NCBI RefSeq assembly: GCF_024323335.1
Contig: NC_066581.1
Span: 349,064,409-349,128,408, forward strand
Reading direction: 5' to 3'
DNA length: 64,000 bases
DNA from: Lathyrus oleraceus
Lineage: Eukaryota > Streptophyta > Magnoliopsida > Fabales > Fabaceae
Part shown: positions 32,516 to 45,600 of the stretch, in pieces
Layout: each line of letters opens with the position of its first letter
Numbering within the stretch: position 1 is the stretch's first letter
Notes under the pieces: model-generated
What the model was told of the DNA's origin: nothing
What the model saw: only the letters and a program-made list of their open reading frames with translations
Databases searched by the model: none
Position numbers and translations under genes: made by a program

Positions 32516-34949
32516 TTTAAACAAAGTGAACATTCACAATATTGAAAGGATACTCAAGAATATCTCAGTGCTCTCCCGAGGGTGGCATGATTTTCAACAG
32601 GTAAGACATTTGTTCATATTCCTGGTTTGGTGGTATCTTCTTTCTTCAGATCTTTGTTGGGGTTGTTCCTCAAACAAAGTTGTTGGTGGGGTTGTTCCCC
32701 AGTATAGTCGCAAGCAGAGTGTTGTTGAAGACTTCGTTCTCTCCAGCAGCAGTTGTCCCCAGCATGGGTGTTTCCTTTAGAAGTTTCGGTGGTTGATGGT
32801 TTTTCATCTTGGTGCCCCGTCGCTTTCTCCAGTGGGTCGTATGCCCCAGACTTTATTTGTCTCCTCAGCACAGTCATGAGTAGAGCTGTTTATTTGATAT
32901 CCCCATCGGATTTGCGAGCAGAGTTGTTATCACTCTTCCCAGTGCAGTCGCCAGCGGAGTTGTCTGTTTCCTCAGCACGATCGCTTTCTTTTTGAAGACT
33001 CGGTAAGTCAGCGGTTTGATACCCGGTACTTTACCTTTTCCCCGGCGAAGTCGTCTGCGGAATTGTTGCTATCTCTCCATCAGAGTTTTTCTCTTCAGCA
33101 GAGCAGGATTTATTTTCCTACTCAGTGGATTGTTTGGGTTGACATCCCAGTATTGCATCCATCTTTTCCTCAGCTTAGTCTGCAGGATGTTTGTTGCGGC
33201 AGTTTTTGCCTGTTGAATACTCCTTCAATCCCCAGTATGGTCGGATGATGGCTCTAGCATCCCGAGAACGGATTGATTTCCTGACTGTTTGTGATCCCCA
33301 GTAGAGTGGCTTATATTGCAGAATCTACTTGTTGTGATCAGTTTGCTATGTATATTCTCCCCAAGTGGAGTGGTTCGTTGCAGAATCTACTTGTTTGATC
33401 TGTCCTCCCTCAGTGGTTTGTTCCCCAAGAGAGTAGCCGACAGTTTTCCCCAATAGAGTTGCTTATGCAGTTAGATTCTATTTGGATGATATCATTCTCC
33501 CTCAGTGAGTTGTTCCCCAGAGAAGTTGTGTGGAGTTGCTTCTACAGCAGTTCGTACTTGTGCAATGCACCCTTTGTTTCTCAGTTGACACTGGGATCCC
33601 CTGCAGATATCTTGGGTCGTCTCCTGATATCTCTGATCCTCTGCTTCTTCGGCAGTACCCGCAGATCCTTGCTTTACAGCATGTAGATCTCCGCAGATTG
33701 GCTCTCCAGCTGGTTTTTCCCCTGGAAGTATAATACCGGGCGTTTAGTTCCTGGACCTGTTGTGTTAGAATTGTCTGTTTTGTCAGCATTCATCAAACAT
33801 AAATCACGCATATTCATGCATATTCATAAAACATTCAGATATTCATGTCGCATTGTTTGCCATATATCTTTTGTTTGTCGTGTTTCCTGCTTTGGTGATA
33901 TAGATCTCTTTACAGATCTCCCCAAGCAGATGTCGGGTGTTATAAATCTCTCCATATAGAGTCAACCCCATAAGCAGAAAATGTTGTCTTTCCTTCTGCA
34001 GTTTCCCACTGAGATATATCCTCGTGGATGACGGTTTCTTCCGTTTCCTCCCAACACATATATTGGGATGGATTTTCCTATTTGAGTTACATCCTCATTA
34101 GGACATGTCTTGATTCAGTCCGTCTTTTCGGATTATTCCCGAATTGGCTATTTGTCAAATGTCTTGTGCTTCCCAGTGGGTTGTTCCCCAGCGGAGTAGT
34201 TTTTGGGCCTCTACCCTCATACCGGTAGTTATAAGTCCTATTTTTCCTGGCTTTCTTGACAAAATTTGTGGTTATACACCTTTTATTCTCCAGCCAGAGT
34301 TTTGGTTTTCTACCCTCATACCGGTAGTTGTAAACCCTATTTTCCTGCTCTCCAGCAGTTTGTGGTTTGTTATAAACCCTATTTTGGTTTCCCGTGCGGA
34401 TCTGTGATTTGTTCTATCCCCACGCGGAGTTGTTGGTCTTCTACCCCGTATTCAGTAGATGTAAACCCTAATTTTGTGGTCACCTCCACCCCTCTTTTGG
34501 CCTTCTGCCTACAAACCAGTAGTCGTAAGTCCTATCTTTGCGGTTTTTCTACAAATCGGTAGTTATAAACCCTGTTCTCTCCTTGCAGAGTTAACTTTGT
34601 TGATCATCCCAACCGATGACAATTCCCCTTGTGGTTATCTTCATCTAATGTTTGATGTTGATTTTCCTTTGCTTGGATAAGTTGCTCAGATCAGCACTTA
34701 TATCCCTAGCAAGTCGTTTGTGGATAATTGCCGTATGCTAGCAATTTTATCCCCAACGGGTCCTTTCACCTTTTGTCAGTGATTGTGTTCCCCGGATCAT
34801 TGATTTTCATCAATGCATCCTCAGCAAATCGCCTTTCGTTTACCCTTTTGTCGGTAATGTCTGTTGCTCCTTTTTGATTGGTCATCATTATATACCTATT
34901 CTGGTATCCCGATGCCTTTCCTTTCGGATTTTATCCTATAAACAACCCA

Positions 34950-36340
34950 GTAACCGGTTCAGGATAATCTTCTTTTCGAGTATATTATTCACGGTCTGCC
35001 GGTAATGAATAATATGTCTCATGCGCTCTTTGGTCGGAATCCTTTGTTGATTTTCCCCAGCTGAGCAAGATTCGTATTCTTTGTAGAATCGAATATCCAT
35101 CCTATAAACAAGTTTGCTTTCGCTCTCTTCAGGATGAGGAGTGTTTTGGAAGTGAAATCCAATTCACGTCTTTGGTTAGTCACCTATTATATACCCAGTA
35201 ACCGGTATCTCTGGTGTCTCTTCCTTTTCGAGGATATTATTCACGGTCTGCCGGTAATGAATAATATATCTCATGCGCTCTTTAGTTGGAATCCTTTGTT
35301 GATTTTCCCCAGCTGAGCAAGATTCGTATTCTTTGTAGAATCGAATATCCATCCTTTAACCAGTTTGTGTTTTGGATGATGAGTGTTTTGGAAGTGAAAT
35401 CCAATTCACGTTTCGGTAGAACACCTATTATATACCCAGTAACCGGTATCTCTGGTGTTTCTTACCATGCGAGTTTATTATCTACGTTTTGACGGTAATA
35501 GATAATACATCTCATGCGAGTTTCTTATCCACGGTCTGCCGGTAATGGATATTGTATCTCATGCACTCTTTGGGTTTGTGTCCCCAGTTGAGTAAGATTC
35601 GTTTTCCCGTTGTGGATTCGAATGCCCATCCTGTAAGTCAATTTGCTTTTTCAAGCCCTCCTTCAGGATGATGAGTGTTTTGGAAGTGAAATCCAATTCA
35701 CGTTTCGGTAGATCACCTATTATATACCCAGTAACCGGTATCTCTGGTGTTTCTTACCATGCGAGTTTATTATCTACGTTCTGACGGTAATAGATAATAC
35801 ATCTCATGCGAGTTTCTTATCCACGGTCTGCCGGTAATGGATATTGTATCTCATGCACTCTTTGGGTTTGTGTCCCCAGTTGAGTAAGATTCGTTTTCCC
35901 GTTGTGGATTCGAATGCCCATCCTGTAAGTCGATTTGCTTTTTCAAGCCCTCCTTTCGGATGATGAGTGTTTTGGAAGTGAAATCCAATTCACGTTTCGG
36001 TAGATCACCTATTATATACCCAGTAACCGGTATCTCTGGTGTTTCTTACCATGCGAGTTTATTATCTACGTTCTGACGGTAATAGATAATATGTCTCATG
36101 AGAGTATTCTATCCACGTTCTGACGGTAATGGATATTATATCTCGTTCACTCTTGGGTCAATCCTTTGTTGCTTTCCCCTCGGAGTAAGATTCGTATTCT
36201 TTGTAGAATCGAATATCCATCCTATAAACAAGTCTGCTTTTCTAGCTCTCTTCAGGATGATGAGTGTTTTGGAAGTGAAATCCAATTCACGCTTTGGTCG
36301 GTCACCTATTATATACCCAGTAACCGGTATCCTTGGTGTT
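34950..36340 (+). repeat. Tandem array of about 295-bp units in Ogre E 3' region
   Basis: The anchor GTGTTTTGGAAGTGAAATCC occurs at 35141, 35383, 35675, 35967 and 36264, spacings 242, 292, 292 and 297. Units also share the ATATACCCAGTAACCGGTAT box, the CGGTCTGCCGGTAATG box and an ATTCGAATRYCCATCCT box. The first interval is shorter by about 50 bp. Shared boxes make the third and fourth units nearly identical. Confidence 0.9.
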
Positions 36341-36947
36341 CCCTCCTTTCTGCTCCCTATTATGACCTCGGTCCCCCTGTGGAGTCAGATTTTTCCTGAG
36401 TTTATGTACCTTTTTCAGGTCTTTCTCAGATGTTTGGTTGATTGATATCTCTCACCCTTATACCGGTCTTAGATATTCATTCTTCCTGATTTTTGTTGCC
36501 CTTATACCGGTAACACCTCATTCTCTTTGGTGCTTCCTTAGTGAAGTTTTCTTGTTGCTCCTCCCCAGGAGTCAGCTTGTGTCTCTCCAATGGATTTATT
36601 TTCCTTTGGAATTTTCTTTTCCCCGGTGTGAGTCCTTCACTCCCCAGTGAGGTCTCCAGTCTGATTTCTGTTTCTCTAATCAGAGTCGTGTCTCGTTCAC
36701 GCTGTGTCAGTTTTGTCTATCCCCAACTAGAGTCTTGTTAGAGTCTCTGTTCCTGGTGAGTATATCACTCCGATGGATCGTCTTTTCTGCTGTGTGAATC
36801 ATTTTCCCCACAGAATTTGTGTCTTTTGCATGCATACATTTGCATCATGAGGTCTCTTAGGGACCAAAATTTGTCTCATTACTGTTATTTAAGTCCATTC
36901 TACCGCGTCGAGATGAAGATTTCTAAACTTCACTTCTCCGGTTAGAA

Positions 36948-36967
36948 TGACCTTAAATAGGGGCATC
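36948..36967 (+). promoter_or_regulatory. Polypurine tract region before the second Ogre E LTR
   Basis: A short purine-rich run (AAATAGGGGC) directly precedes the LTR start TGTAAGACCC at 36968. This is the normal plus-strand priming position and shows that 36968-42617 is the true 3' LTR of the first internal region. Confidence 0.65.
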
Positions 36968-39900
36968 TGTAAGACCCCAATTTTGGCCCCAAGATCCGTC
37001 ATGGCCCATATCATATCATATCATGGCCTCAAGGATCATTGCATGCCCTAGTTTCCCTCTTAGTGGGTAGGTTGCCTTGTGAGTGTGTTTCTTGATCACC
37101 AAGCATGTTTTGCATTTGTATATCTTTGCTTTTCATATGTTTACTAACCAAAAAGTACAAAAATATTGTCATTCTAACCTTGTTGCTTGCAGATGAAGCA
37201 ATTAGGTCAAAATCAGTCAAAGTCAGTCATTGCAGTGGATGGTGGCCATTCTTGCAGAATCTGGGCACCATGATCAATAATCAAGAGTTCATACATCTTA
37301 TGACATCATTTGGAATCAAGATCTCAAAGAATTAGGGTTTGGAATTCATCAGAAGGTGCTTCAGTCAAGCAAAACCCTAGAAAGTCAAACTTGGTCAACT
37401 GTCCATTTAATCAGTGATTTGGGGATGGGATTTGGTCTGAGAGGTCTCATTCATGTCTATACAAGCCTCATATATCATGTCAAGCATCCACAGTGAAGAA
37501 AATAAAGTCAGACAGGAAATTTCCAAAAATAGAAAGTTGACCTGTAATTCAAATTTGCCAAAAATGGAAACTTCTTGATCTTAAACTTACATCATGATAC
37601 AAGCTTCAAATGAATTTTTGCCCAACATGAAAGTTGAAGATCTTGTTCTCCCATTTCCAAAAAGTCCAAGAACTCTCAATTCCCATGTATGGTTGGCAAG
37701 ATATGATCATTTCATCTCCACAATTTCTTGAACTTCAAAGGGCCATATCTCATGAACCACTTGGCCAATTTTGGTGGGGTTTTTTCCTACAAGCTCTATT
37801 TGTTCCCCTATTTCCAAAAATGCATTCATCTTTCACCAAAACCACACCATGCAAAATGGCATTTTTGGACTTGACTTCATTAATTTCAAGTATGTGCAAA
37901 AAGTGATTTTTTGATTTAGACATTTTCAGCACATTTGGCCATTTGGGACTTGTTTATAATGTTGTTTAAAACTTGTTTGAGGCCCAAACTCGGCCAGAAT
38001 CACACCTCCTTGTTGCAATTGGCTCAAAAGTTAGCAAAATGCAAATTGGCTTCATTTAAGTTAACTTTGATTAGTACCTTCATTACCAATGTTAAACAGC
38101 AAATATATAGTGAATTGTCTGTCATTCTAAACCCTAGCTAGCAGCCATAATACAAACAGAATTCTCTCATTCTCCAAAATCACCATTTTCATATCTTTGC
38201 ATTTTCGCTCAAACCCTTCAAAGCACTCGAGCCACTCTTCCTTCATTCATCACCTAGCCATCATTTGGAGCTCTTTTGAAGCAGCAAACCCCAGCTGGAA
38301 GCTCCTTTTCATGTTCTGTTTTCTCCATGGACCAACAATGGTGAAATTGGATTTGGACACTCCCAAGACTTGCTGAGCTCGATTTCTTCAAGAATCCATC
38401 AATATCAAGCATAAGGAGGATCTGTTTGAGCCTGCATCATCCAAACAACCACTGTTTCTCAATTTTCTTCACAACCAAGTAAAGTTTCGAATCTCTCATT
38501 TCTCTAAATGTTGCCATGTTTTGTGTAGTTCTTGCCTTGCTGAGTATTGTGAACCTTGTATCATTCGAATTGGTTAACTATGCTGTGAGAAATCTGGATT
38601 TTCATTTTTGTGCTCAAACTTGTTTTAGTCGATTTGCTTTGATGATGATGATTTAATGAAAACCATGGCTAGATTATGACTGTGCTTGCTTCATTGGTTT
38701 GATTGGTATGCATATCCATGATTTCTGGGTGAATTAATCTTTTCATGTTTGAATGTTGAAGATGATTACTGCTGTTTTAAAACCCTAGAATCTGCCCAGA
38801 AATTTGCATGATTCGTGTTTGGTTTATTGTTGTTTGGATGTTGCATGAACATTGTTGTTCCATTGCCATGCTGCTTGTGCATTTTCTGGATGAATTTCGC
38901 ATGATGATGATGAACCATGAAGATGAAATGTTGTTGCTGTTGCATAAACCCTAAGGGCATTGAACCCAGAACTTGATTGGTTGTTGTTTGAATTTTTCTG
39001 CTTGCTTACTGTTCCATTGAGAATCAACCAATCACAACATTTCGTTGCCTGGCCTTAAACGATGCGTTTTGATAAATGATATGCATATTCACAAAAATGC
39101 CACTCGGTCAACCTTTGACTTATCAAACCATGTTCTTTTGCTCATTTTATTCCAAATTGATACAACATCTTACAAAAAATCATTTCTCACTCATTTCAAC
39201 TCCAAAATTCATGAAATTTTTTCCATCATATTCACATGAATGTCTATTATTTTATCATGATTTTTGCTGAATTTTTGGTCGGCTGGATTTTAAATGGTAT
39301 TAGGTTTCTTGACATGTATGCACATTTTACACCTTTTGCCATTTCTTTTGTGAAATTGTGATGATGTATCCAATGCCCCTGAAATGTTTTGTGGTTAATC
39401 TACACTCATTCATGTTTGTTTTGATGTAGAGTTCTTGAATTTATCATATGTGGTTTGTGAGATATGAATTTTGGAAGTAGGGTGTGACAATTTGTGTCAC
39501 ACCATTGATATGCAATTTCATGATTTTTGTTGACATTCTTCCTGACTCCCAATTAATGTGAAATTTTGCATGATCCTTCTCTTATATGTCTAGTTGACTT
39601 GTGAATTTTCCTGGAATTAATTATGCCATTTCCTATTTGTTTGAGATTTTTCTTCTATGCCTGGTCAATTGTTGACTTTGTGTGATACATCTTGCCATTT
39701 CATTTGGGAAATTCTCATACTTTATTGGATGATCATGAAATTTTACATGTGCATACTAGACATCTTAAGCTTTGCATTGGTGTTGATCCCATTCATTTCT
39801 CATCTGTTATCATTGAGTTATGATTTTTTGAAGTTGATGCTCGTTTGTTTGACTTCTTTGTGCATGCTTGAAATGGTTTTGACTTCCTGATTTTAATTGA

Positions 39901-42617
39901 CCATCTTCCCATGATCCAATTGAGCTGAAATTTTATATGCATGTCATTATGTGGATTGTGTTTGAGCATGAATTATTTTATGATTTTTGGAATTGATTAT
40001 GTTTGAGTTTGAGCCAAGTATTTCTGTTGACTTCTATGTGCTCTTTTTTGCCATGCTTTGCATTCTTTTGTTTATGAAATGATGATGATGCATGATGTGA
40101 ACATGAAATCAATTGGGTTTGCTTCTTAATTGTTTAAACTTGATTTTGGTTGACTATCCCTTGCTGTTTTGACTTTCTCATTCATTTTTGACCCTAGGCT
40201 TGTCCTAGTGGTCCTGTGGCTTATGTTTGAGTTCATTGTTTCAGGTTAAGCTACTAATGCTTCAAAGAGATCATTACAATTTGATTAAGCTTGATTGTTT
40301 ATCATGTGCTAACCTCTTGGTTTTGTAGGTGGTTTGACTCATATGATTTGAGTCTTGTGCTTTGCACACTTGCCTGTCTGTTTTGACTGTTGGTTTCTAC
40401 CTCTTTCTGATTTAAATTGTTGAACTGTGTACTGATTTGTTTGACTATTTCAGGTACCTTTAGTTGCTTAAGTTCTTTGAACTTGCTTTGCTTTTCTATT
40501 TAGCAATTTGCTTTGAGGTATAATTCCTTTTTCTTCATGTAGTCTGGAAGACCTGGCATGTTACTTGGCCAGGCAACTGTCTGAAGTCCTCCTTAAGAGG
40601 CAATGCTTGTGTGTGTTTAAATTTTGTCCCAAGCAGGAAAAGTCCTTTAAATAAGGCAATTGGTAGATCAAAGGGATAAGCAACCTATCCCCTACTATTC
40701 AGTGAGTCTTCTCCTTGCTCCCATTACATGGTTGTAGCATTGATATCAAAACCCAAGATCTATCGAGTCAATAATGTGGAAAGAGCTCCATCTTTCTGAG
40801 CTCCCACACTTTCTGATATTCAAATGCTCTCCCTGATCAGGGATAAGAGCAATGAGGCACACCCCTCATATCCTTTCATCTGCTTCACCTTAGCCTCTCA
40901 ATGGCAAGGTTAAGAGCAAATCTTTGACCCTATTCCAGTTGGCCTCAGTGCCTAACCCTCTTGTATGAGCCTCCTTGTTTGGTTATAGAGTGTGCTGTTT
41001 GATTCTCATTGATTGATTGATTGCTTCCTATGCACATGTTTGCTTGTTGCTTTATGCATTTGTCATCATTAATTGTTCATTAGTGCATGATCATCCCATT
41101 TGTCTTTGTGATGCTATAATTGTTGTTTACCCATTGAGGACAAGTGTAAGTCCATTTCTTTGGCCATTGCTCCTGTGATATGGAAGGATAGAGTGTAAGA
41201 CCTCATTGGTCACTCATATCTTCTGTTGCTTTGATTGTATGTGAGGATGCAATTATAAGTCCCTGTAAGTTGGCATTTGCTATCCTGTGATCATAATTTG
41301 GTTTGTTTGATTGTATGTGAGGTTGCAATTATAAGTCCCTGTAAGTTGGCATTTGCTTTCCTGTGATCATATTGTTGCTTTTGTTCTTGTATGTGAGGAT
41401 CCATTGTAAGTCCCTGTAATGTGGCATGGGTATTCCTATGAGCATACGTGCAGTTAACCTAAGTCCAGATAGATTGGCAGTTGACTTTCCATATTTCATC
41501 TTCGTTTTCTTCTGAGGAGATTAGTGTAAGTCCGTTGAGTGGCATCTGATATCCAGTTTTGTTTTAGGAGATTGGTATAAGCCCAGTGATTGGCATCCAG
41601 TATCCGCTTTTTGGATTTCTTCCTTGTTTGTTTGTTATTATCCATTGCTTATTCCAAAGGATACACTTGAATCATCTGCTATATGATCTCAAGAAGTGAA
41701 CCTTCTAAGAAGTTTTACAATCCATCTTCATCCATTCATCCTCATTATGTCCTAAACCTTTTCACACATTGATTTCAAGCTTGACATAGATATTGTGCAA
41801 ACATCTTCATGCTTTTCTAACTAAAAACCTGGACCCAAGTCCTTGACTTTTTTTCAAACTCCATTTCATAATACTTCTTTTGAATTAACTTTAATTATAC
41901 TTTAACTCCATTTTCATAATCACAATCAATTAACTTCACCCGTTCACTGGTTTTGGCTTTGTCCATTGTTAATCTTTTCATGCATTAGCCATAGGTTTCA
42001 ATTATCATTGTGGTTGATGTAAATCTTGCCTATCCTTAGTGAGTCGACTATAAGACTTCCGTACTGAAAACAGGGTTAACCCCTCTAGTGCGTCGAAGCT
42101 ATCCTCGCGTGGTGGATGTTGGTCTTGGTCGAGTTTTCTCCCATTGATAATGAAGAGCCTCAGTGCTATTGTTTAAAATTGAATCCACCAACTTTTGGAA
42201 ATCTTTTAGCCGAACTACGGCGTTTTGATCCTTACCTTTGATGGAAGGTACGTAGGCAGCGGGTTCATCCGTTCAAACCCAATAAAAATTGTATATTCTT
42301 TTCTCATCATCCCAATCATGTTTGCACAATGTTTATGTCATAACAAATAACAATTTAGTACAACAAGTGTGAAAAGGGCTCCCTAGGAGTACCTAGGACG
42401 TAGTGGGTGCCTAACACCTTCCCATTGCGTAATTTACCCCTTACCCAGACTCTCTGATCTTTTTATTAGTTTTCTACGTGTAAAACTTCTTAGGCTTTTG
42501 TTCGCTTTTTAGCCAGTCCTTTGGATAAATAAAAGTGCGGTGGCGACTCGAAAATTCATTGTATACCTTGCTTATGATTTAATCAATAAATCATATAGCG
42601 ACGAATACACCGCTACA
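36968..42617 (+). mobile_element. Ogre E LTR, second copy (shared by two internal regions)
   Basis: 5,650 bp with the same ends as the first copy. It has a polypurine tract on its left and a primer site on its right, so it serves as 3' LTR for one internal region and 5' LTR for the next. This is the signature of LTR-LTR unequal recombination. Differences from the first LTR include 37002, 37219 and 37456; none are seen in the last 590 bp. Confidence 0.93.
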
Positions 42618-45600
42618 GAAAAGTGGCGACTCTGCTGGGGATCACAAACGGTCCTTGGTGGTATTGCCTACTTTTCACCTTTGTTGTGCTATATTGTTAT
42701 TTGTTATATGACATATTTTTGTACAATTTGGGATAACTGTATTGATTGTAATGTTTGAATTGCTTGATATACAATTGATGTTTGCTTTGGTGATCTGTGA
42801 GATGAGTTCTATACCCGAACTCGAGTGCACTCTAGGATAGGAGAATGGCATAGTCTTGTCGACTGGTGTGGAGTATTCCTTAGCCAGTTGACTTGCGAGT
42901 CCATTCACTTGGTGGAGGTCATGTTGAACTAATAATGTCACACAAGTTATTTGTGGTTAGGCATTATTCTTTCAATCATGTGCCGCAGAAGCCAAGGACC
43001 TTAGCTTACCAAACCCATCTTGGCCTATTTTTAGGAACGTAGTGCGGAGGTCGTTCAGATGTAAGTTCTGATGCGATTGTTACGCGATACTACACTCATA
43101 AGAGTTTCTCTTGAGAATATTCTTGGAATACGAGTATTCGTTCCTCCGATAATATTCGAAAGATGGAACGATGATTATGGGAACCTCTGATAGAACATGT
43201 CTGGCAGGTTTAAACCCTAGTACACTCCCTTTGGGTGGTTCTTAACCGAGACTCCATGCTCGTGACTCTCAACAAACCCATGATTCATGGTTGAGTCGTT
43301 CGAACATTGTTAATATCAATGGAACCCGGATCAGGTGTAAAACCTAAAATCCACCAAAGCGGCTGGTTGATATTAAGGATGTCCGAGCCGGTTCATGTAC
43401 CGTTAATATCAATGGAACTTGGGTGTCGATAAGGTGAAAACCTAAATCCACCAAAATGGATGATTGATATTAGGGATACAATGAGCTTTCCCACGACCTT
43501 TGTTTGGTGTGCCTTGCTTGATCCTTGAGTGTGTTTGTTGCATTCATGCATTCACGCATTCATCCGCATCCATGTCATCAGATAAAAAGAAAATTTTCAA
43601 GGAACTCAAAGGAGTTTATTTGCAAAAATTTTCAAACATGAAAAAACCGGGAAAATTTTTTCACCTGATATATCTGATGAGATATTCTCATATATGATCA
43701 AAATGCTTAAATATTTCAAAGTTTGCAAATAAAACCTTCGAGTTCCTTTGAAATAAAAAACAAGCATATGCATAAACACTTCATGCATCATTCGCATAAG
43801 CAGGTGTTTTGTTCCGGTCTCCCGTCCTGTGGTCTGACCCTGCGATCTTCATTTATTTTGAAGACGCATCTCGCCGGTATTATGCCAGAGCCATCTCTAC
43901 CAGATTGATGGATCATCCTGAGCAAGAGAATTGTGAACTCAAGGAGGATTTTGCCAGACTTAGCGCTGTTGATGGATTTATTCCTGGTTAACCAATTCCG
44001 GGCTGGCATTGGCTACTGTTCTGGGGCATGTAATGAGAAAGGCTTGTTCACAAGTGGAGGATTCATCCATGATGATCAACTTGAAGGAGAAGCTGCTGCT
44101 ATCTTGGAAGAGGATGCAGAGGACCTGAACAATTTCATCATTCCTGGTGGTGTCTGCCACAATTGGGTCGCTGTGGATGTTCCTACGGTCATTCATAAGT
44201 CAGCGTGATTTGTTCACTTTGTTCAAAACCCTTCTCCCATGCCAAAAGGAGAAGTGATGACATTGTTGGCAGCATTTAAATGCAATGATGTTTTCATTCA
44301 ATTAATGCATTGTTAAATATTTGTTTTTCCATTTGTTTTCACTTTTTGCTTTTGCATGAAATCAGTGATCACAAAAAACCCTGAAAAACAAAAACAGCTT
44401 TTTCATCTGCATAAATGATTTGCTTGTTTAAATTCAAAAGCTTTTCATTATCCAGAATCATTATGCAGGGATTTCTAAACCCATTGAACATGATGATCCA
44501 ACGCCATCTCCCAATCTTGAATTCCTTGTATTTGAGGCAGAAGAAGATGATGTTGAAGGGGATTCCTGATGAGATTACCCGCCTTCTTGAGCACCAAAAG
44601 AGGCTCATTCAGCTGTATCATGAGAATCAGCAAAGCAGTCAAACTGGGGCATTGCAAATGCAATCAAAAAAAAAAAAAAAAAAAAGAGGGTAAAAAAAAA
44701 AAAAAAAAAAAAAAAGAAAATCAAAAAAATCAGGAAAATTTTTTTCAAAATTTTTCCAAAAGAAAAAAGAAAGGTTATACCCTCAAGTCCCTAGTTGACT
44801 GATGCTGAATGGATTCAGAGTCGTTACGACCAGTTGAATTTGATTGAAGAGAAGCGATTGACTGCCATGTGCCATGGTCAGTTATATCAGCAGAGAATGA
44901 AGAAAGCATTCGATAAGAAGGTCAAGCCTCGCGTATTCCGAGAAGGTGACCTTGTGCTCAAGAAAGTTTTGTCTTTCGCGCCCGATTCCAGGGGCAAGTG
45001 GACTCCGAACTACGAGGGTCCATATGTTGTTAAGAGAGCCTTTTCAGGCGGAGCTTTGATGCTTACAACAATGGATGGGGAGGATTTCACTCGTCCTGTG
45101 AATTCAGATGCAGTCAAGAGATACTTTGCCTAGAAAAGAGTATATGCAAATGAAAAAACAGAATAGCTCGCTAAGTTGAAAACCCGAAAGGGCGGCTTAG
45201 GCAAAAATGAGCGTCTCGGTGGAGAACCCGCAAGGGTAATCCAGGCAAAAATTAGAGACTTGAAAAAAAGAGAATATTTGCATCCCGCTAGATTGAGTAC
45301 CTCACCCTGGGGCAATCTAGGCAAAAATTAGGGATTTGGCAAGTAACTGCATCCTGACAAGACTTTCTGGTTCATCAGTCGTCGTTTCGTCAGAAGATTC
45401 TCGATTCGTCGTCAACTGAAGCTTCGGATACATCGAGATTCAAATTGGTAGAGAAAGGATCATTATGTTCAATGTAGCCCTCTTCCAATATATATCACTG
45501 ATTTCAAATTTGTACAGATCTATGGAGTCTTGCCATTTGCAGACTACCATTCTATCAAATCAATTTGAGCTTTTTATCCAATTATTTGCACTCTTATTTG

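Larger units (their letters stand above)
32136..36967 (+). other. Long 3' region of Ogre E
   Basis: This 4.8-kb non-coding stretch lies between pol and the second LTR. Much of it (32640-34700) is loosely repetitive around TTGTTCCCCAG/GGAGT boxes. It includes an (AT)n run and a tandem array (34950-36340). Ogre elements are known for long, variable 3' regions with tandem repeats. The open frames here, up to 115 residues, show no domain. Confidence 0.75.

Noticed and set aside
33016..36741. Numerous 60-115 residue plus-strand frames in the Ogre E 3' region
   Set aside because: They follow TTCCCCAG-type repeats and the 295-bp array and overlap in several frames; no domain.
37105..37335. Short open frames shared by both Ogre LTRs (23908-24138, 24437-24709, 29343-29561 and second copies)
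   Set aside because: Identity between copies reflects recent LTR duplication, not selection; no motif or codon pattern supports coding.
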